Shown: one piece after another, positions 8,950 to 16,844 of the stretch
Layout of the letters: each line of letters begins with the position of its first letter
Position numbering within the stretch: position 1 is the stretch's first letter
Program-made: the position numbers and the translations under genes
Virus record (IMG/VR): IMGVR_UViG_3300021368_000124
Span: 1 to 22,055 of that record
Origin: a virus
Length of the DNA: 22,055 bases
Direction: 5' to 3' (one strand)
The notes under the pieces: generated by a model
The model's input: only the letters and a program-made list of their open reading frames with translations
Told to the model about the DNA's origin: nothing
Databases searched by the model: none

Positions 8950-9781
8950 CGTTCAAGCACTCCTCTTGGTTTTCAGCGAACCAACACCCTCCCTCGGGGC
9001 TCGTGGTCCAAAATTCTTGTGTTTCAGCACGTGTTAACACATCTTCTGCGGCAACAAAGTAGTTACCTACCTGCAAGCCTTGAATGGTGCTACCGCCGTC
9101 AAACGATACCCAAACGGCTTGTGTGTCTAAGTCAAAGAAAACAGACGCGGCCTCCTCAAAAGTCACGTTGTACTCTCTAGCCATATTATCTGCTTGATTC
9201 AGTAAGTTTTCATCATTAGCGACCGCCATATACGCGGCGGCAACTTGTATTGCTTGTTCGGTGTTAGACAACGCGTCGTTGTAGGCTTCAATCTCTTCAT
9301 CCTGTAACGTTACGTCGTTTGCACCCATGAACTCTTGTAAGGCCATAGCCTCGCGCTCATCTGCCGCTGTCTGTGCGTCCTGCGCCATTTCGTTAACAGT
9401 AGCGACCATAATGATGGTTTGTGCGGCTTCGACGTAGGCATCGATCATTTCTGACACAGTGTCCATTGCTTGATCGGCTTGGTCTTGGAAGTATTGATCC
9501 GCGTTGGGATCATAGGAGTAAGTAGCCGCTTGAACTGCGGCAACGGCGGCATTGTAGGCGTCTTGCTGTTCTTTAGATATGTGACCGTTCTCGGCCATAG
9601 CTGGAGCAATGTAGCCTTCTCCAGCATAGGATTCGCCCCCTGCAATCGTCTTGATGCCATAGGCAAACGTGTCACGAATGCTTTGAGAGGTGTTAACTAA
9701 GTCGTCAATCTCGGTCGCGTTTAGTGGTACGGAAGCGATCGCTAAGGCTACCGCTATTAGACTCTTGCTCGCCGCTGTCAT
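8939..9781 (-). CDS. Exported alanine-rich helical protein, unknown function
   Basis: A 280-residue protein with an N-terminal signal peptide (about 1-22: MTAASKSLIAVALAIASVPL, then NA), probably cut before Thr23. The mature part is Ala/Asp/Glu/Gln-rich and helical, with many Met and few aromatic residues up to about residue 210. A short beta-like C-terminal segment ends with two Cys (C266, C275), which could form a disulfide outside the cytoplasm. The ATG has GGAGG with a 5-base spacer and lies 77 bases inside the previous gene, so the signal peptide is coded over that gene's tail. I do not recognise the family. Its place before the lysis cassette suggests a periplasmic or envelope role, perhaps in lysis or superinfection exclusion. 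Confidence 0.75.
   Translation of the reverse strand: MTAASKSLIAVALAIASVPLNATEIDDLVNTSQSIRDTFAYGIKTIAGGESYAGEGYIAPAMAENGHISKEQQDAYNAAVAAVQAATYSYDPNADQYFQDQADQAMDTVSEMIDAYVEAAQTIIMVATVNEMAQDAQTAADEREAMALQEFMGANDVTLQDEEIEAYNDALSNTEQAIQVAAAYMAVANDENLLNQADNMAREYNVTFEEAASVFFDLDTQAVWVSFDGGSTIQGLQVGNYFVAAEDVLTRAETQEFWTTSPEGGCWFAENQEECLNGGP
8960..8964 (-). promoter_or_regulatory. Ribosome binding site before the GTG start
   Basis: AGGAG, 10 bases before GTG 8949, within the end of the 280-residue exported-protein gene. It supports GTG as the start of the membrane coiled-coil protein. Confidence 0.5.
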
Positions 9782-10415
9782 CGCCCCCTCCGGCTAAAAG
9801 CTCATCGTAAAAAGCCTTGTCCTCTTCATAATCGGGAATCCACATAGCTGGATTCTGTTTAATCGCTAGTACGGCATTCTTACCCACAAGTAATTTGCCA
9901 GACCGAATAATTGGGCATGGAGTTGCGCTCATAAACATAGCTCTCCATACCTGAGCATTTTGGCACATCAAACTGACAGAGGCCACTTTCATACCCATAT
10001 TTGAGAGCGTAATCGCGTTTAATCTACGGTTGCACTCTTCATCTTGCCGATAAAGACCAGAAGACACGCCAAAACCTACTAACTGTACACCACCAGAAAG
10101 TGACTTAAGGCATGATTGCTGACCTGTGCTCATTAAAGAAGGAGAGACAGCAGTATTCGCAGGCATCTGTCTACCAGAGCCAGCACCGTTGTACGTCTTG
10201 TTGACGTTGTTATTGTTTGAGTTTGACGTGTTTAAGTCGCCCTCAATGTTTGTGTCATCCCCATCACCATCAAAGTCTGGCTCGTACTCACCATCGTCTC
10301 TTACTGGCGGTGGATCAACCTCAGGCGTAGGATCTACCTCAGGGGTGTCCTGCCCGAAGGCAGGACTTAAGAGACTAATCAGCAGGATCAGCAGACACTT
10401 CTTCGTAATCCTCAT
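9705..10415 (-). CDS. Exported four-cysteine protein, unknown function
   Basis: A 236-residue protein from ATG at 10415, chosen because GAGGAG lies 7 bases upstream and the ATG starts a clear signal peptide (MRITKKCLLILLISLLSPAF, cut near residue 21). The frame reaches back to a TTG at 10436, but that would add a charged stretch before the signal. The mature N-terminus has a duplicated TPEVDP, an acidic Asp/Gly stretch (DFDGDGDD) and an Asn-rich segment. A compact domain (about 95-200) carries C102, C128, C151 and C167, suggesting two disulfides, with SVSLMCQNAQVWRAM and SATPCPI as memorable motifs. A polar C-terminal tail follows. It overlaps the upstream gene by 41 bases and the downstream one by 77. 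Function unknown; export to the periplasm or outer surface is likely. Confidence 0.78.
   Translation of the reverse strand: MRITKKCLLILLISLLSPAFGQDTPEVDPTPEVDPPPVRDDGEYEPDFDGDGDDTNIEGDLNTSNSNNNNVNKTYNGAGSGRQMPANTAVSPSLMSTGQQSCLKSLSGGVQLVGFGVSSGLYRQDEECNRRLNAITLSNMGMKVASVSLMCQNAQVWRAMFMSATPCPIIRSGKLLVGKNAVLAIKQNPAMWIPDYEEDKAFYDELLAGGGDDSGEQESNSGSLSDRFRTTKRDRD
9787..9791 (-). promoter_or_regulatory. Ribosome binding site inside the upstream coding region
   Basis: GGAGG, 5 bases before ATG 9781, located in the C-terminal coding part of the previous exported-protein gene. It supports independent initiation within the 77-base overlap. Confidence 0.65.
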
Positions 10416-10626
10416 CGGTGATCTCCTCACTTTCAAGATCTTGTGCTAAGTCTTCGATAAACTTTGTGCGGCAAAATGAAAGCTGTTCTAAGTTGAACTG
10501 AGAATTGCCGATCTTTCGATCGAGATCATTGATGTGGTTCAAGAGCGCTCTTTGTCGATCTGTAAAATCTTCAAGGATGTACTCTTGGCCGTTAACGTTG
10601 ATTGGGGTCTTTTCGTCTTTTCCCAT
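10375..10626 (-). CDS. Small acidic helical protein, DUF6447-like
   Basis: An 83-residue protein. After a short INVNGQEYILEDFTDRQRAL segment comes a helical hairpin (HINDLDRKIGNSQFNLEQLS) and an acidic tail (ESEEITDEDYEEV). The start (VNG, short strand, then helices carrying DLDRKI and QFNLEQL) resembles DUF6447 proteins of marine phages; this is recognition by pattern and is uncertain. The ATG at 10626 has GGAG upstream. Its last 41 bases overlap the exported-protein gene. Function unknown. Confidence 0.75.
   Translation of the reverse strand: MGKDEKTPINVNGQEYILEDFTDRQRALLNHINDLDRKIGNSQFNLEQLSFCRTKFIEDLAQDLESEEITDEDYEEVSADPAD
10423..10428 (-). promoter_or_regulatory. Ribosome binding site deciding the signal-peptide start
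   Basis: GAGGAG, 7 bases before ATG 10415. It rules against the longer frame starting at TTG 10436. Confidence 0.65.
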
Positions 10627-10654
10627 TTTCGTTACTCCAAGTTGTGGTTAAGGT

Positions 10655-10906
10655 TTAGGAAGCAGTATAGCCGTTTCCTGCGGTGATTGCGGCATTGGAC
10701 GCAGTCATGTCCTCGCCGTCCCAATCGTCTTTGGCAACCATAAGCTCAAGGTGTTCTACGTTACGGTCAACGCAGTCTTGACGCTCTGCGGCTTCCATAT
10801 CGTCGTCTTGGTTACCAGCAACGATGTCGTTGATTAGATCTACGCTATGTCCCATAGCAGTAAAGTCTTGTGTGCGCTCTTCAGCGGTTCTTGCTTCGTC
10901 AGTCAT
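10655..10906 (-). CDS. Small acidic protein, unknown function
   Basis: An 83-residue, Asp/Glu/Ala-rich protein with one Cys, predicted mostly helical (AEERTQDFTAMGHSVDLIND, then MEAAERQDCVDRNVEHLELM), ending in a short Gly/Ser/Ala tail. AAGGAG lies 7 bases before the ATG at 10906. It sits 11 bases after the preceding gene and 28 bases before the next. No motif gives a function. Similar small acidic proteins follow tail-fibre genes in marine phages, where they might be assembly factors; that is inference. Confidence 0.7.
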   Translation of the reverse strand: MTDEARTAEERTQDFTAMGHSVDLINDIVAGNQDDDMEAAERQDCVDRNVEHLELMVAKDDWDGEDMTASNAAITAGNGYTAS

Positions 10907-10917
10907 GGATAGTCTCC

Positions 10918-11142
10918 TTAGCTAAATACTGCGTTGCAGATAGTCTGCACGTTAGCAGGTTCGGACGACCAGTCGTCACCTGATTGAATTACATGACGGT
11001 GATAGCTTTGTGCAATCACAGCGCCGTCCTTTAGTACCTTAGTAGTCATGCGAACTTGAACAGAGGTGACAGTATTGCCGTCCTCGTCCTGCGTTTCGAC
11101 CACTTCAATTTTGTCTGCAACTTCTTCTTCAGTTAATGCCAT
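10918..11142 (-). CDS. Small protein downstream of the giant fibre, unknown function
   Basis: A 74-residue protein with an acidic N-terminal helix (MALTEEEVADKIEVVETQDE) and a beta-rich middle (TVTSVQVRMTTKVLKDGAVI, AQSYHRHVIQSGDDW). AAAGGAG lies 8 bases before the ATG at 11142, a strong site that fits high late expression. It follows the 1882-residue fibre gene after a 43-base gap holding a small hairpin. A role as fibre assembly chaperone is possible from position only. Confidence 0.7.
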   Translation of the reverse strand: MALTEEEVADKIEVVETQDEDGNTVTSVQVRMTTKVLKDGAVIAQSYHRHVIQSGDDWSSEPANVQTICNAVFS

Positions 11143-11162
11143 TGTCTTTCTCCTTTAGTCCG

Positions 11163-11182
11163 TCTCAAGAGTCCACTTGAGA
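11163..11182 (-). other. Intergenic hairpin after the giant fibre gene
   Basis: A perfect 7-base inverted repeat (tctcaag / cttgaga) with a 6-base loop lies between the fibre stop codon and the next ribosome site. No T-run follows on the minus strand, so a classical terminator is unlikely. It could be an mRNA-end stabiliser or processing site, or chance. Confidence 0.3.
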
Positions 11183-11185
11183 TAA

Positions 11186-14100
11186 TTAGGCTACTTTATA
11201 AACAACCCCTCCACTTAATCTTTGTTGAGTGTTTGTTGGCGTTAAAGTTACGTTGGTGTTTCCAGCGCCTAATTCTTTAAAAAGAATCTCTGTGCTAGTT
11301 ATACCCATATAAAAGTCTTCATCACTCCACGTAAAATCAAAAACCCTTGATAATGAAGTGACAGAAGTCTGTTCTGATAAGTTATTAACAAACGGCAAGC
11401 CCGCAACTTTAGTATAAGCACGGCTTGTAATTGCTGTGCTTGACGAGCTAAAGGTAAACCAAGCTGTCACCTTGTCTCCAACTTTTGTATAGTATCCTGC
11501 CGCAGAGCCAGCCCATGTTGTTGTATTTCCTGAAGCGTCTTGAAGTGAAGGAGTCCACGTCCCTTCTTCGTAGTCGTCTAGTTTATTGGCACCTGTGGTT
11601 CCGCCTAGGTACGCACCGCCTGACAGGTATAGGTCTTTGAAGCGTCCACCTGAAACACCCAAGTCAATAGCGCCGTCTCTGTTAACTAAACCGGTATGGT
11701 CTCTTGGCTGGATGGCATTATTTGCGTCTTGGAAAAGTAAACCTGTATCGCCTTTACCGATTCCTAAGTAGCCGTTATCAGCAGTAATACTACCGACTGT
11801 GGTGCCTCCTTTGTAGAAGTTCAAAAGCGAACCGTCTGTTGTGTTTCTGTTTATAAATTGAACAGTGTTGTTTGTTGCAGATTGATATGATTCACCACTT
11901 GCAAAACGAACATGACCATCAGTATCAACGCCTGACGTAGAAGTTCGACCAACTAAGAAGTTGCCGCTTGCATCAAAAATACCCCGAGGATTACCGTCAC
12001 CATCTGCCAAGACGATGTGGTTGCTTGAGGTGCGGATGTCGAGGCCATTGCTGTTACCAGAGTAACGACCAATGATGGTATTTTTTGCACCAGTGGTAAT
12101 AGACGCCCCTGCCGCCTTACCAAAAAACGTGTTGTCGTTAGGAGTTGTTAGCCCGCCACCTGCTCCTTCACCAACAGCGGTATTCCTTGAGCCAGTAGTA
12201 ACGGCACTTAACGCACCTCTACCAATTGCAGTATTGCTGTCACCAGTAGTAGAAGCCGTAAGCGCTATATAGCCTACAGCAACATTATTATCGGAAGTCG
12301 TAATTGCGTCACCCGCTAGACCCCCGATAAGTGTATTGTTTTTACCCGTGGTTGTTGCATAACCAGATTGGAATCCAATGGCTACGTTGTAGATATCTGC
12401 GGCTGATGTGTTGTTTTGCGTGTTGAGCGCGCGATATCCGAGGGCTGTGGAGCGACTGCCTTGTGTTTCAGTTGTTAAGGCTCTGAAACCTAAAGCGGTG
12501 TTATATTGTCCAACAGTAAGAGCATCAAGTGATTCGCTACCGACAGCCGTGTTTTGTGCGCCCGTGGTAATTTGATCGCCTGAGTTGTAACCAATCGCAA
12601 TGTTATGTTGAGCGGTAGTAGCAAGCCTTAAGGCGTTTCTACCTATAGCAATGTTGTAGCTACCGGTGGTGTTAGTTAGCAGAGCGCTAGTAGAGATACC
12701 GATATTACTATCACCAGTAGTATTAGCGCCCATAGTGTTAACACCCACAGCCACGTTGTTCGTGCCGGAGGTGTTTGCGTCTAACGCAGAAGCGCCAACC
12801 GCTGTGTTGTTAGTGCCTGTATTTGCGCCACCTAAAGCATTAGATCCAAGCGCTGTGTTGTAACTAGCGGTGGTGTTGCCATCTAAAGCATTAACACCGA
12901 CCGCAGTATTGTGTTGACCTGTCGTATTTGCGGCTAAAGTGCCAGCACCTAATGCCGAATTACTGTGGCCTGTTGTACTTGCGCCGAGCGACCCGTAACC
13001 AACAGCCGTGTTACTGCTCGCTGTGGTGCTTGCGTCTAAGGCGGCATAGCCAATGGCTATATTACTGGTTCCAGTAGTGTTATTCAGCAAGGCTTGATGG
13101 CCGACAGCAACATTACCACCAGCCGTCGTGTTTTCTTGCAATGCTTGAGCACCAATAGCGATGTTCTGACCGCCTGTAGTGTTATCGAGCATTGCCGCAT
13201 AACCTACGGCGACGTTGTTAGAAGCTGTGGTGTTGTTATCGAGAGCGTGCATACCTACAGCGGTATTAGAGCCACCCGTGGTATTTGCCTCCAGTGCCAA
13301 ACGACCGAGTGCGGTATTGCTTGAACCTGTGGTATTTCTAAATAATGCCTCGTGGCCCAAAGCTGTGTTGCTTGTGCCGCTTGTATTTCCTGACAGCGCA
13401 CGATAACCAACAGCGGTCAAAGCACCTTGAGTTGTGATTGCATCAAGCGCAAAACGGCCCACAGCCACACACTCACTTGCCGACGTAGCTGACGACATAG
13501 CATTCATGCCAACAGCGGTATTGTGATTACCGCTTGTTAGTTCACCCAGTGAGTCATAGCCCAGCATTGTGTTGTTGGAGCCGTCTTGAACTTTATAGCC
13601 TGCCAATCCGCCAAGAGCCGTGTTATTTGTGCCTGTCTGCGTTGTAGTGCCTTGCAGTGCGCCGTAACCTACGCCTGTGTTGTAGGAGTCAACATTTGAT
13701 GATGGGTTGAAGAAGTACAAAGAGTACATGCCAACCGCAACGTTTCTATCACCCACATCATTGGAGTACATGGAATCCCGGCCAACAGCGACGTTTTCAA
13801 CACCTGTCGTCACACTTCGGCCTGCTCTTGAGCCAAAGGCTGTATTATCTGAACCCGTAGAGGCAGTAAGCGTTTCAAATCCTACGGCAGTAGAGTCTGA
13901 ACCCGTAGTGTTTGCATCAAGCGCCACATAACCAACAGCGGTATTTCCACCGCCCGTAGTATTTAAGTTAAGGGCCGCGTAGCCAACAGCGGTACTTCCT
14001 GTCCCTGTGGTGTTATCTGACAACGACGCATAACCAACAGCAGTGCTTCCGGTTCCTGTAGTGTTGGACGCAAGCGCCTGAGAGCCAACGCCTACCATTT

Positions 14101-16834
14101 GCTGGGCTGTACTTACGGATCCTGCAAGGTATCCTATATAGACACTGCGATCCGTATCGACTATACCTCCGCCAGCCTGAATACCAATTGCCACGTTTAG
14201 CTGGCCCGTAGTCAATGCGCCCAGCGAGTTATAGCCAACTGCGGTATTGTAGTTTCCGGTGGTGGCGGCATCCATTGATAGAGCGCCAACAGCCGTATTC
14301 TGCGTACCAGTCGTTTGAGCGCCAAGCGCCGCATAACCTACCGCCGTGCTGTTTGATGATGTGGTGGTTGCGTCTAAAGCGGTGCTACCAAGCGCCGTAT
14401 TGTATTGGCCTGTTGTGTTAGCGCCCAAGGCCCCATAGCCAGTAGCGACGTTATTACCCCCTGTAGTATTGGCATCAAGAGCCAATGTGCCGATAACAGT
14501 ATTTTGACCACCAGAAGTATTTGCTTGTAAAGCGTTGTAACCGAGCGCTGTGTTGTTGTTGCCTGTAGTATTTTCAGCGGCCTTATAGCCGACTGCCACC
14601 AAACCTGTTCCAGTGGTTATGTCTTTACCAGCCTCATAACCTAAAGCCACATTTCCAGATGCTGTTGTATTACTTGCTAGAGAAGAAAGACCGACGGCGG
14701 TGTTTAACGTACCCGTTGTGTTCGCCGTTAATGCGCTCTTACCCACAGCCGTGTTTGAGCCGCCTGAAGTTATTGCATCACCCGCAAGGCCACCAATAAG
14801 AGTGTTGCCTTGACCTGTAGTTACTGATGCTCCAGCACTAGACCCCACAGCCACGTTATACATATCAGCAGAGCTAGTGTTGTTTTGAGATTTCAGTGCA
14901 AGCCTACCTACCGCAACACTGTGTCTGCCTGTTGTGTCAGTTAACAGCGCTTGATAACCAACAGCCGTGTTGTAGAACGACGCTACGCCTGCGCTAAGAG
15001 CTTGCGCTCCGACAGCCGTGTTATCACTTCCAGTTGTAATTGCATCACCAGCTAGTCCGCCAACAAAGGTGTTATGAACACCTGAAGTGGCGTTGGTTCC
15101 AGCAAAGAATCCTACTGCTACGTTATATGTATCCGTTGCTGTAGTATGGTTCTGTGCGCTTAGCGCGGCGTAACCTATAGCAACGCTACGTGCGCCTTGA
15201 GTGTCGTCGTCGAGCGACAAACCGCCGACAGCGACGTTAAACTTACCTGTAGTAATTGATGCTCCCGCGTTGTGACCAATAGCGATATTGTAAGCGTCTG
15301 TGCTGGACGTAAAGTTTTGCGACCCTAACGCTGAGTTACCAATCGCAATGTTTCTATCGCCTTGAGTATCCGCATCTAGCGCCTCAACACCTATGACAAC
15401 GTTAGAATTACCTGTCGTTAGGCTTTGACCAGACTTACTACCAATAATGGTATTTGAGCTTCCTGTGGTTACTGCCTCGCCTGCGGCAAAGCCGAGATAG
15501 GTGCCGTCGCTTGCAGTGGTGGAGGCGAATCCTGTTTGATAACCAATCCCAGTATTTCTTGTGCCTGTGGTGTTTGCTGTTAGTGTTTGATGACCAACAG
15601 CAGTATTATTACTTGCAGTAGTATTTGCTCCTAAAGCGTTGTTACCAATACCTACGTTATAAGCTCCTGTAGTATTGGCATCTAGCGCGGCGCTTCCGAT
15701 TGCAATGTTGTGATCAGCCGTAGTGTTTGAAAACAGTGCATTCAATCCAATACCAATGTTTCCTGCGCCAGTGCTATTTTGGTACAACGCCCTGTAGCTT
15801 ATGCCAACATTTGATGCACCTGTAGTGTTGGCGCGGAGTGCTTGCATCCCAAGTGCAGTGTTATTAGAAGCCGTTGTGTTACTTCTAAGCGCATCCATAC
15901 CAACGCCGGTATTGTTATCTCCGGTTGTAGTTGAGTACAAAGCCTCGGAGCCAATAGCTACGTTAAAATTACCTGTGCTATTGATTGTGTAAAGCGCATC
16001 GTTTCCAAGTGCTACGTTTTCCGTGCCAAGCGGATAGTTACCATCCAGCTTGATTGTGCCGCCGTCTACTGACAGGTTGCCTGCGATATCAACTGCGGCA
16101 TTTACATCTACAGTTGTAGTTGCAATTTGCACCTCAGTGTCTGCAACAATATCAAGCTGTCCGTCCGCGCTTGAATTTAGATAAATTGCGCTATCACGAA
16201 ACTGTACTTTGTCCGTTGTGGTGAGTTCGATATTTGTCCCGCCGGAGGTGTTGCCGTTAGCCAGAACCTCAGAAAGTTCGTTGTTAGCACCGACTTGAGA
16301 ATCTACATACGCCTTGATGGACTGTTGGGTAGCGAGTGCTGTGGCGCTGTTAGACGCCATATTGTCTTCGTCTTTTATGCTTGAAACGGTAGCGCCGTCG
16401 CCATTAAGTGTAAGGCTGTTGATGTTTGTGATGCCTTCTTCGACGTTTGTGCCGTCACAAAAAACCACCATGTTCTTAGTGTTGGGTACAGCAATACCCG
16501 TGCCAGAAGACGTTTTGACAGTAATTGTCTGGCCTGTGCCGTTCTCGACAATGTAAATTTTAGACGCCGCTGGACAAATAACCGTACCTGCACCGGTCAA
16601 CGCCGTGCCTGTGTCAGTCAGAGTAAGGATCGCCGCACGAGACTCAGAGGTCGTGCCATCGGCAGTGGTTAGTGTGTGGGAGTTAGCGGTCCATGTGTTA
16701 ATGACTGCACGGCCTGCGATAGCTTCTTCGACCATCGAAGTGATGTTGTCGTTTACAACATCGCCCCAAGTACCACTAAGCTCGCCTTGTACGGGAAGCG
16801 CTAGTTTAAGTATGCTGGTGTACTGTGTTGCCAT
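11186..16834 (-). CDS. Giant tail fibre with 77 YadA-head-like repeats
   Basis: An 1882-residue protein. The N-terminus (MATQYTSILKLALPVQGELS, then GTWGDVVNDNITSMVEEAI) is a start I associate with marine phage tail fibres, probably the virion-anchoring end. Residues about 140-272 are a mixed beta/helix region. Residues 273-1596 are 77 tandem repeats of 17 residues with core N-T-A-V-G-x-x-A-L-x-x-N-T-T-G, like the trimeric beta-roll of YadA heads. Residues about 1597-1882 form the tip, with FDASGNFLVGRTS, a Gly-rich connector, and a last domain from DDYEEGTWTPSL to the end that may be the receptor-binding part. No S74-type intramolecular chaperone motif is seen. GAGGA precedes the ATG by 8 bases. 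It probably forms a long trimeric fibre reaching the host surface. Plus-strand Val/Pro-rich frames here are shadows of the repeats. Confidence 0.92.
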   Translation of the reverse strand: MATQYTSILKLALPVQGELSGTWGDVVNDNITSMVEEAIAGRAVINTWTANSHTLTTADGTTSESRAAILTLTDTGTALTGAGTVICPAASKIYIVENGTGQTITVKTSSGTGIAVPNTKNMVVFCDGTNVEEGITNINSLTLNGDGATVSSIKDEDNMASNSATALATQQSIKAYVDSQVGANNELSEVLANGNTSGGTNIELTTTDKVQFRDSAIYLNSSADGQLDIVADTEVQIATTTVDVNAAVDIAGNLSVDGGTIKLDGNYPLGTENVALGNDALYTINSTGNFNVAIGSEALYSTTTGDNNTGVGMDALRSNTTASNNTALGMQALRANTTGASNVGISYRALYQNSTGAGNIGIGLNALFSNTTADHNIAIGSAALDANTTGAYNVGIGNNALGANTTASNNTAVGHQTLTANTTGTRNTGIGYQTGFASTTASDGTYLGFAAGEAVTTGSSNTIIGSKSGQSLTTGNSNVVIGVEALDADTQGDRNIAIGNSALGSQNFTSSTDAYNIAIGHNAGASITTGKFNVAVGGLSLDDDTQGARSVAIGYAALSAQNHTTATDTYNVAVGFFAGTNATSGVHNTFVGGLAGDAITTGSDNTAVGAQALSAGVASFYNTAVGYQALLTDTTGRHSVAVGRLALKSQNNTSSADMYNVAVGSSAGASVTTGQGNTLIGGLAGDAITSGGSNTAVGKSALTANTTGTLNTAVGLSSLASNTTASGNVALGYEAGKDITTGTGLVAVGYKAAENTTGNNNTALGYNALQANTSGGQNTVIGTLALDANTTGGNNVATGYGALGANTTGQYNTALGSTALDATTTSSNSTAVGYAALGAQTTGTQNTAVGALSMDAATTGNYNTAVGYNSLGALTTGQLNVAIGIQAGGGIVDTDRSVYIGYLAGSVSTAQQMVGVGSQALASNTTGTGSTAVGYASLSDNTTGTGSTAVGYAALNLNTTGGGNTAVGYVALDANTTGSDSTAVGFETLTASTGSDNTAFGSRAGRSVTTGVENVAVGRDSMYSNDVGDRNVAVGMYSLYFFNPSSNVDSYNTGVGYGALQGTTTQTGTNNTALGGLAGYKVQDGSNNTMLGYDSLGELTSGNHNTAVGMNAMSSATSASECVAVGRFALDAITTQGALTAVGYRALSGNTSGTSNTALGHEALFRNTTGSSNTALGRLALEANTTGGSNTAVGMHALDNNTTASNNVAVGYAAMLDNTTGGQNIAIGAQALQENTTAGGNVAVGHQALLNNTTGTSNIAIGYAALDASTTASSNTAVGYGSLGASTTGHSNSALGAGTLAANTTGQHNTAVGVNALDGNTTASYNTALGSNALGGANTGTNNTAVGASALDANTSGTNNVAVGVNTMGANTTGDSNIGISTSALLTNTTGSYNIAIGRNALRLATTAQHNIAIGYNSGDQITTGAQNTAVGSESLDALTVGQYNTALGFRALTTETQGSRSTALGYRALNTQNNTSAADIYNVAIGFQSGYATTTGKNNTLIGGLAGDAITTSDNNVAVGYIALTASTTGDSNTAIGRGALSAVTTGSRNTAVGEGAGGGLTTPNDNTFFGKAAGASITTGAKNTIIGRYSGNSNGLDIRTSSNHIVLADGDGNPRGIFDASGNFLVGRTSTSGVDTDGHVRFASGESYQSATNNTVQFINRNTTDGSLLNFYKGGTTVGSITADNGYLGIGKGDTGLLFQDANNAIQPRDHTGLVNRDGAIDLGVSGGRFKDLYLSGGAYLGGTTGANKLDDYEEGTWTPSLQDASGNTTTWAGSAAGYYTKVGDKVTAWFTFSSSSTAITSRAYTKVAGLPFVNNLSEQTSVTSLSRVFDFTWSDEDFYMGITSTEILFKELGAGNTNVTLTPTNTQQRLSGGVVYKVA
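12047..16018 (-). repeat. 77 tandem 51-base coding repeats in the fibre
   Basis: Counting each N-x-A-x-G start from residue 273 gives 76 full units and a partial 77th. Most are 17 residues (51 bases). Exceptions are five 21-residue units (numbers 14, 17, 22, 45, 70), one each of 18 and 19, and three of 16. These lengths sum exactly to the distance from residue 273 to 1568, where unit 76 starts. The repeats differ in DNA sequence, so they are old or kept by protein selection. Confidence 0.92.
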
Positions 16835-16844
16835 TCTCTTGTCC

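Noticed and set aside
9470-9700. 76-residue frame on the plus strand with hydrophobic stretches
   Set aside because: It is antisense to the exported 280-residue gene, with no ribosome site and no neighbours on that strand.
11186-11600. Diversity-generating retroelement target at the fibre tip
   Set aside because: No template repeat or reverse transcriptase is seen in this window, and no adenine-biased variable stretch stands out. It cannot be excluded elsewhere in the genome.
12047-16018. CRISPR array or other regularly spaced DNA repeat
   Set aside because: The 51-base period has no identical repeat/spacer structure. The units differ in DNA and keep a protein pattern, so this is coding repetition.
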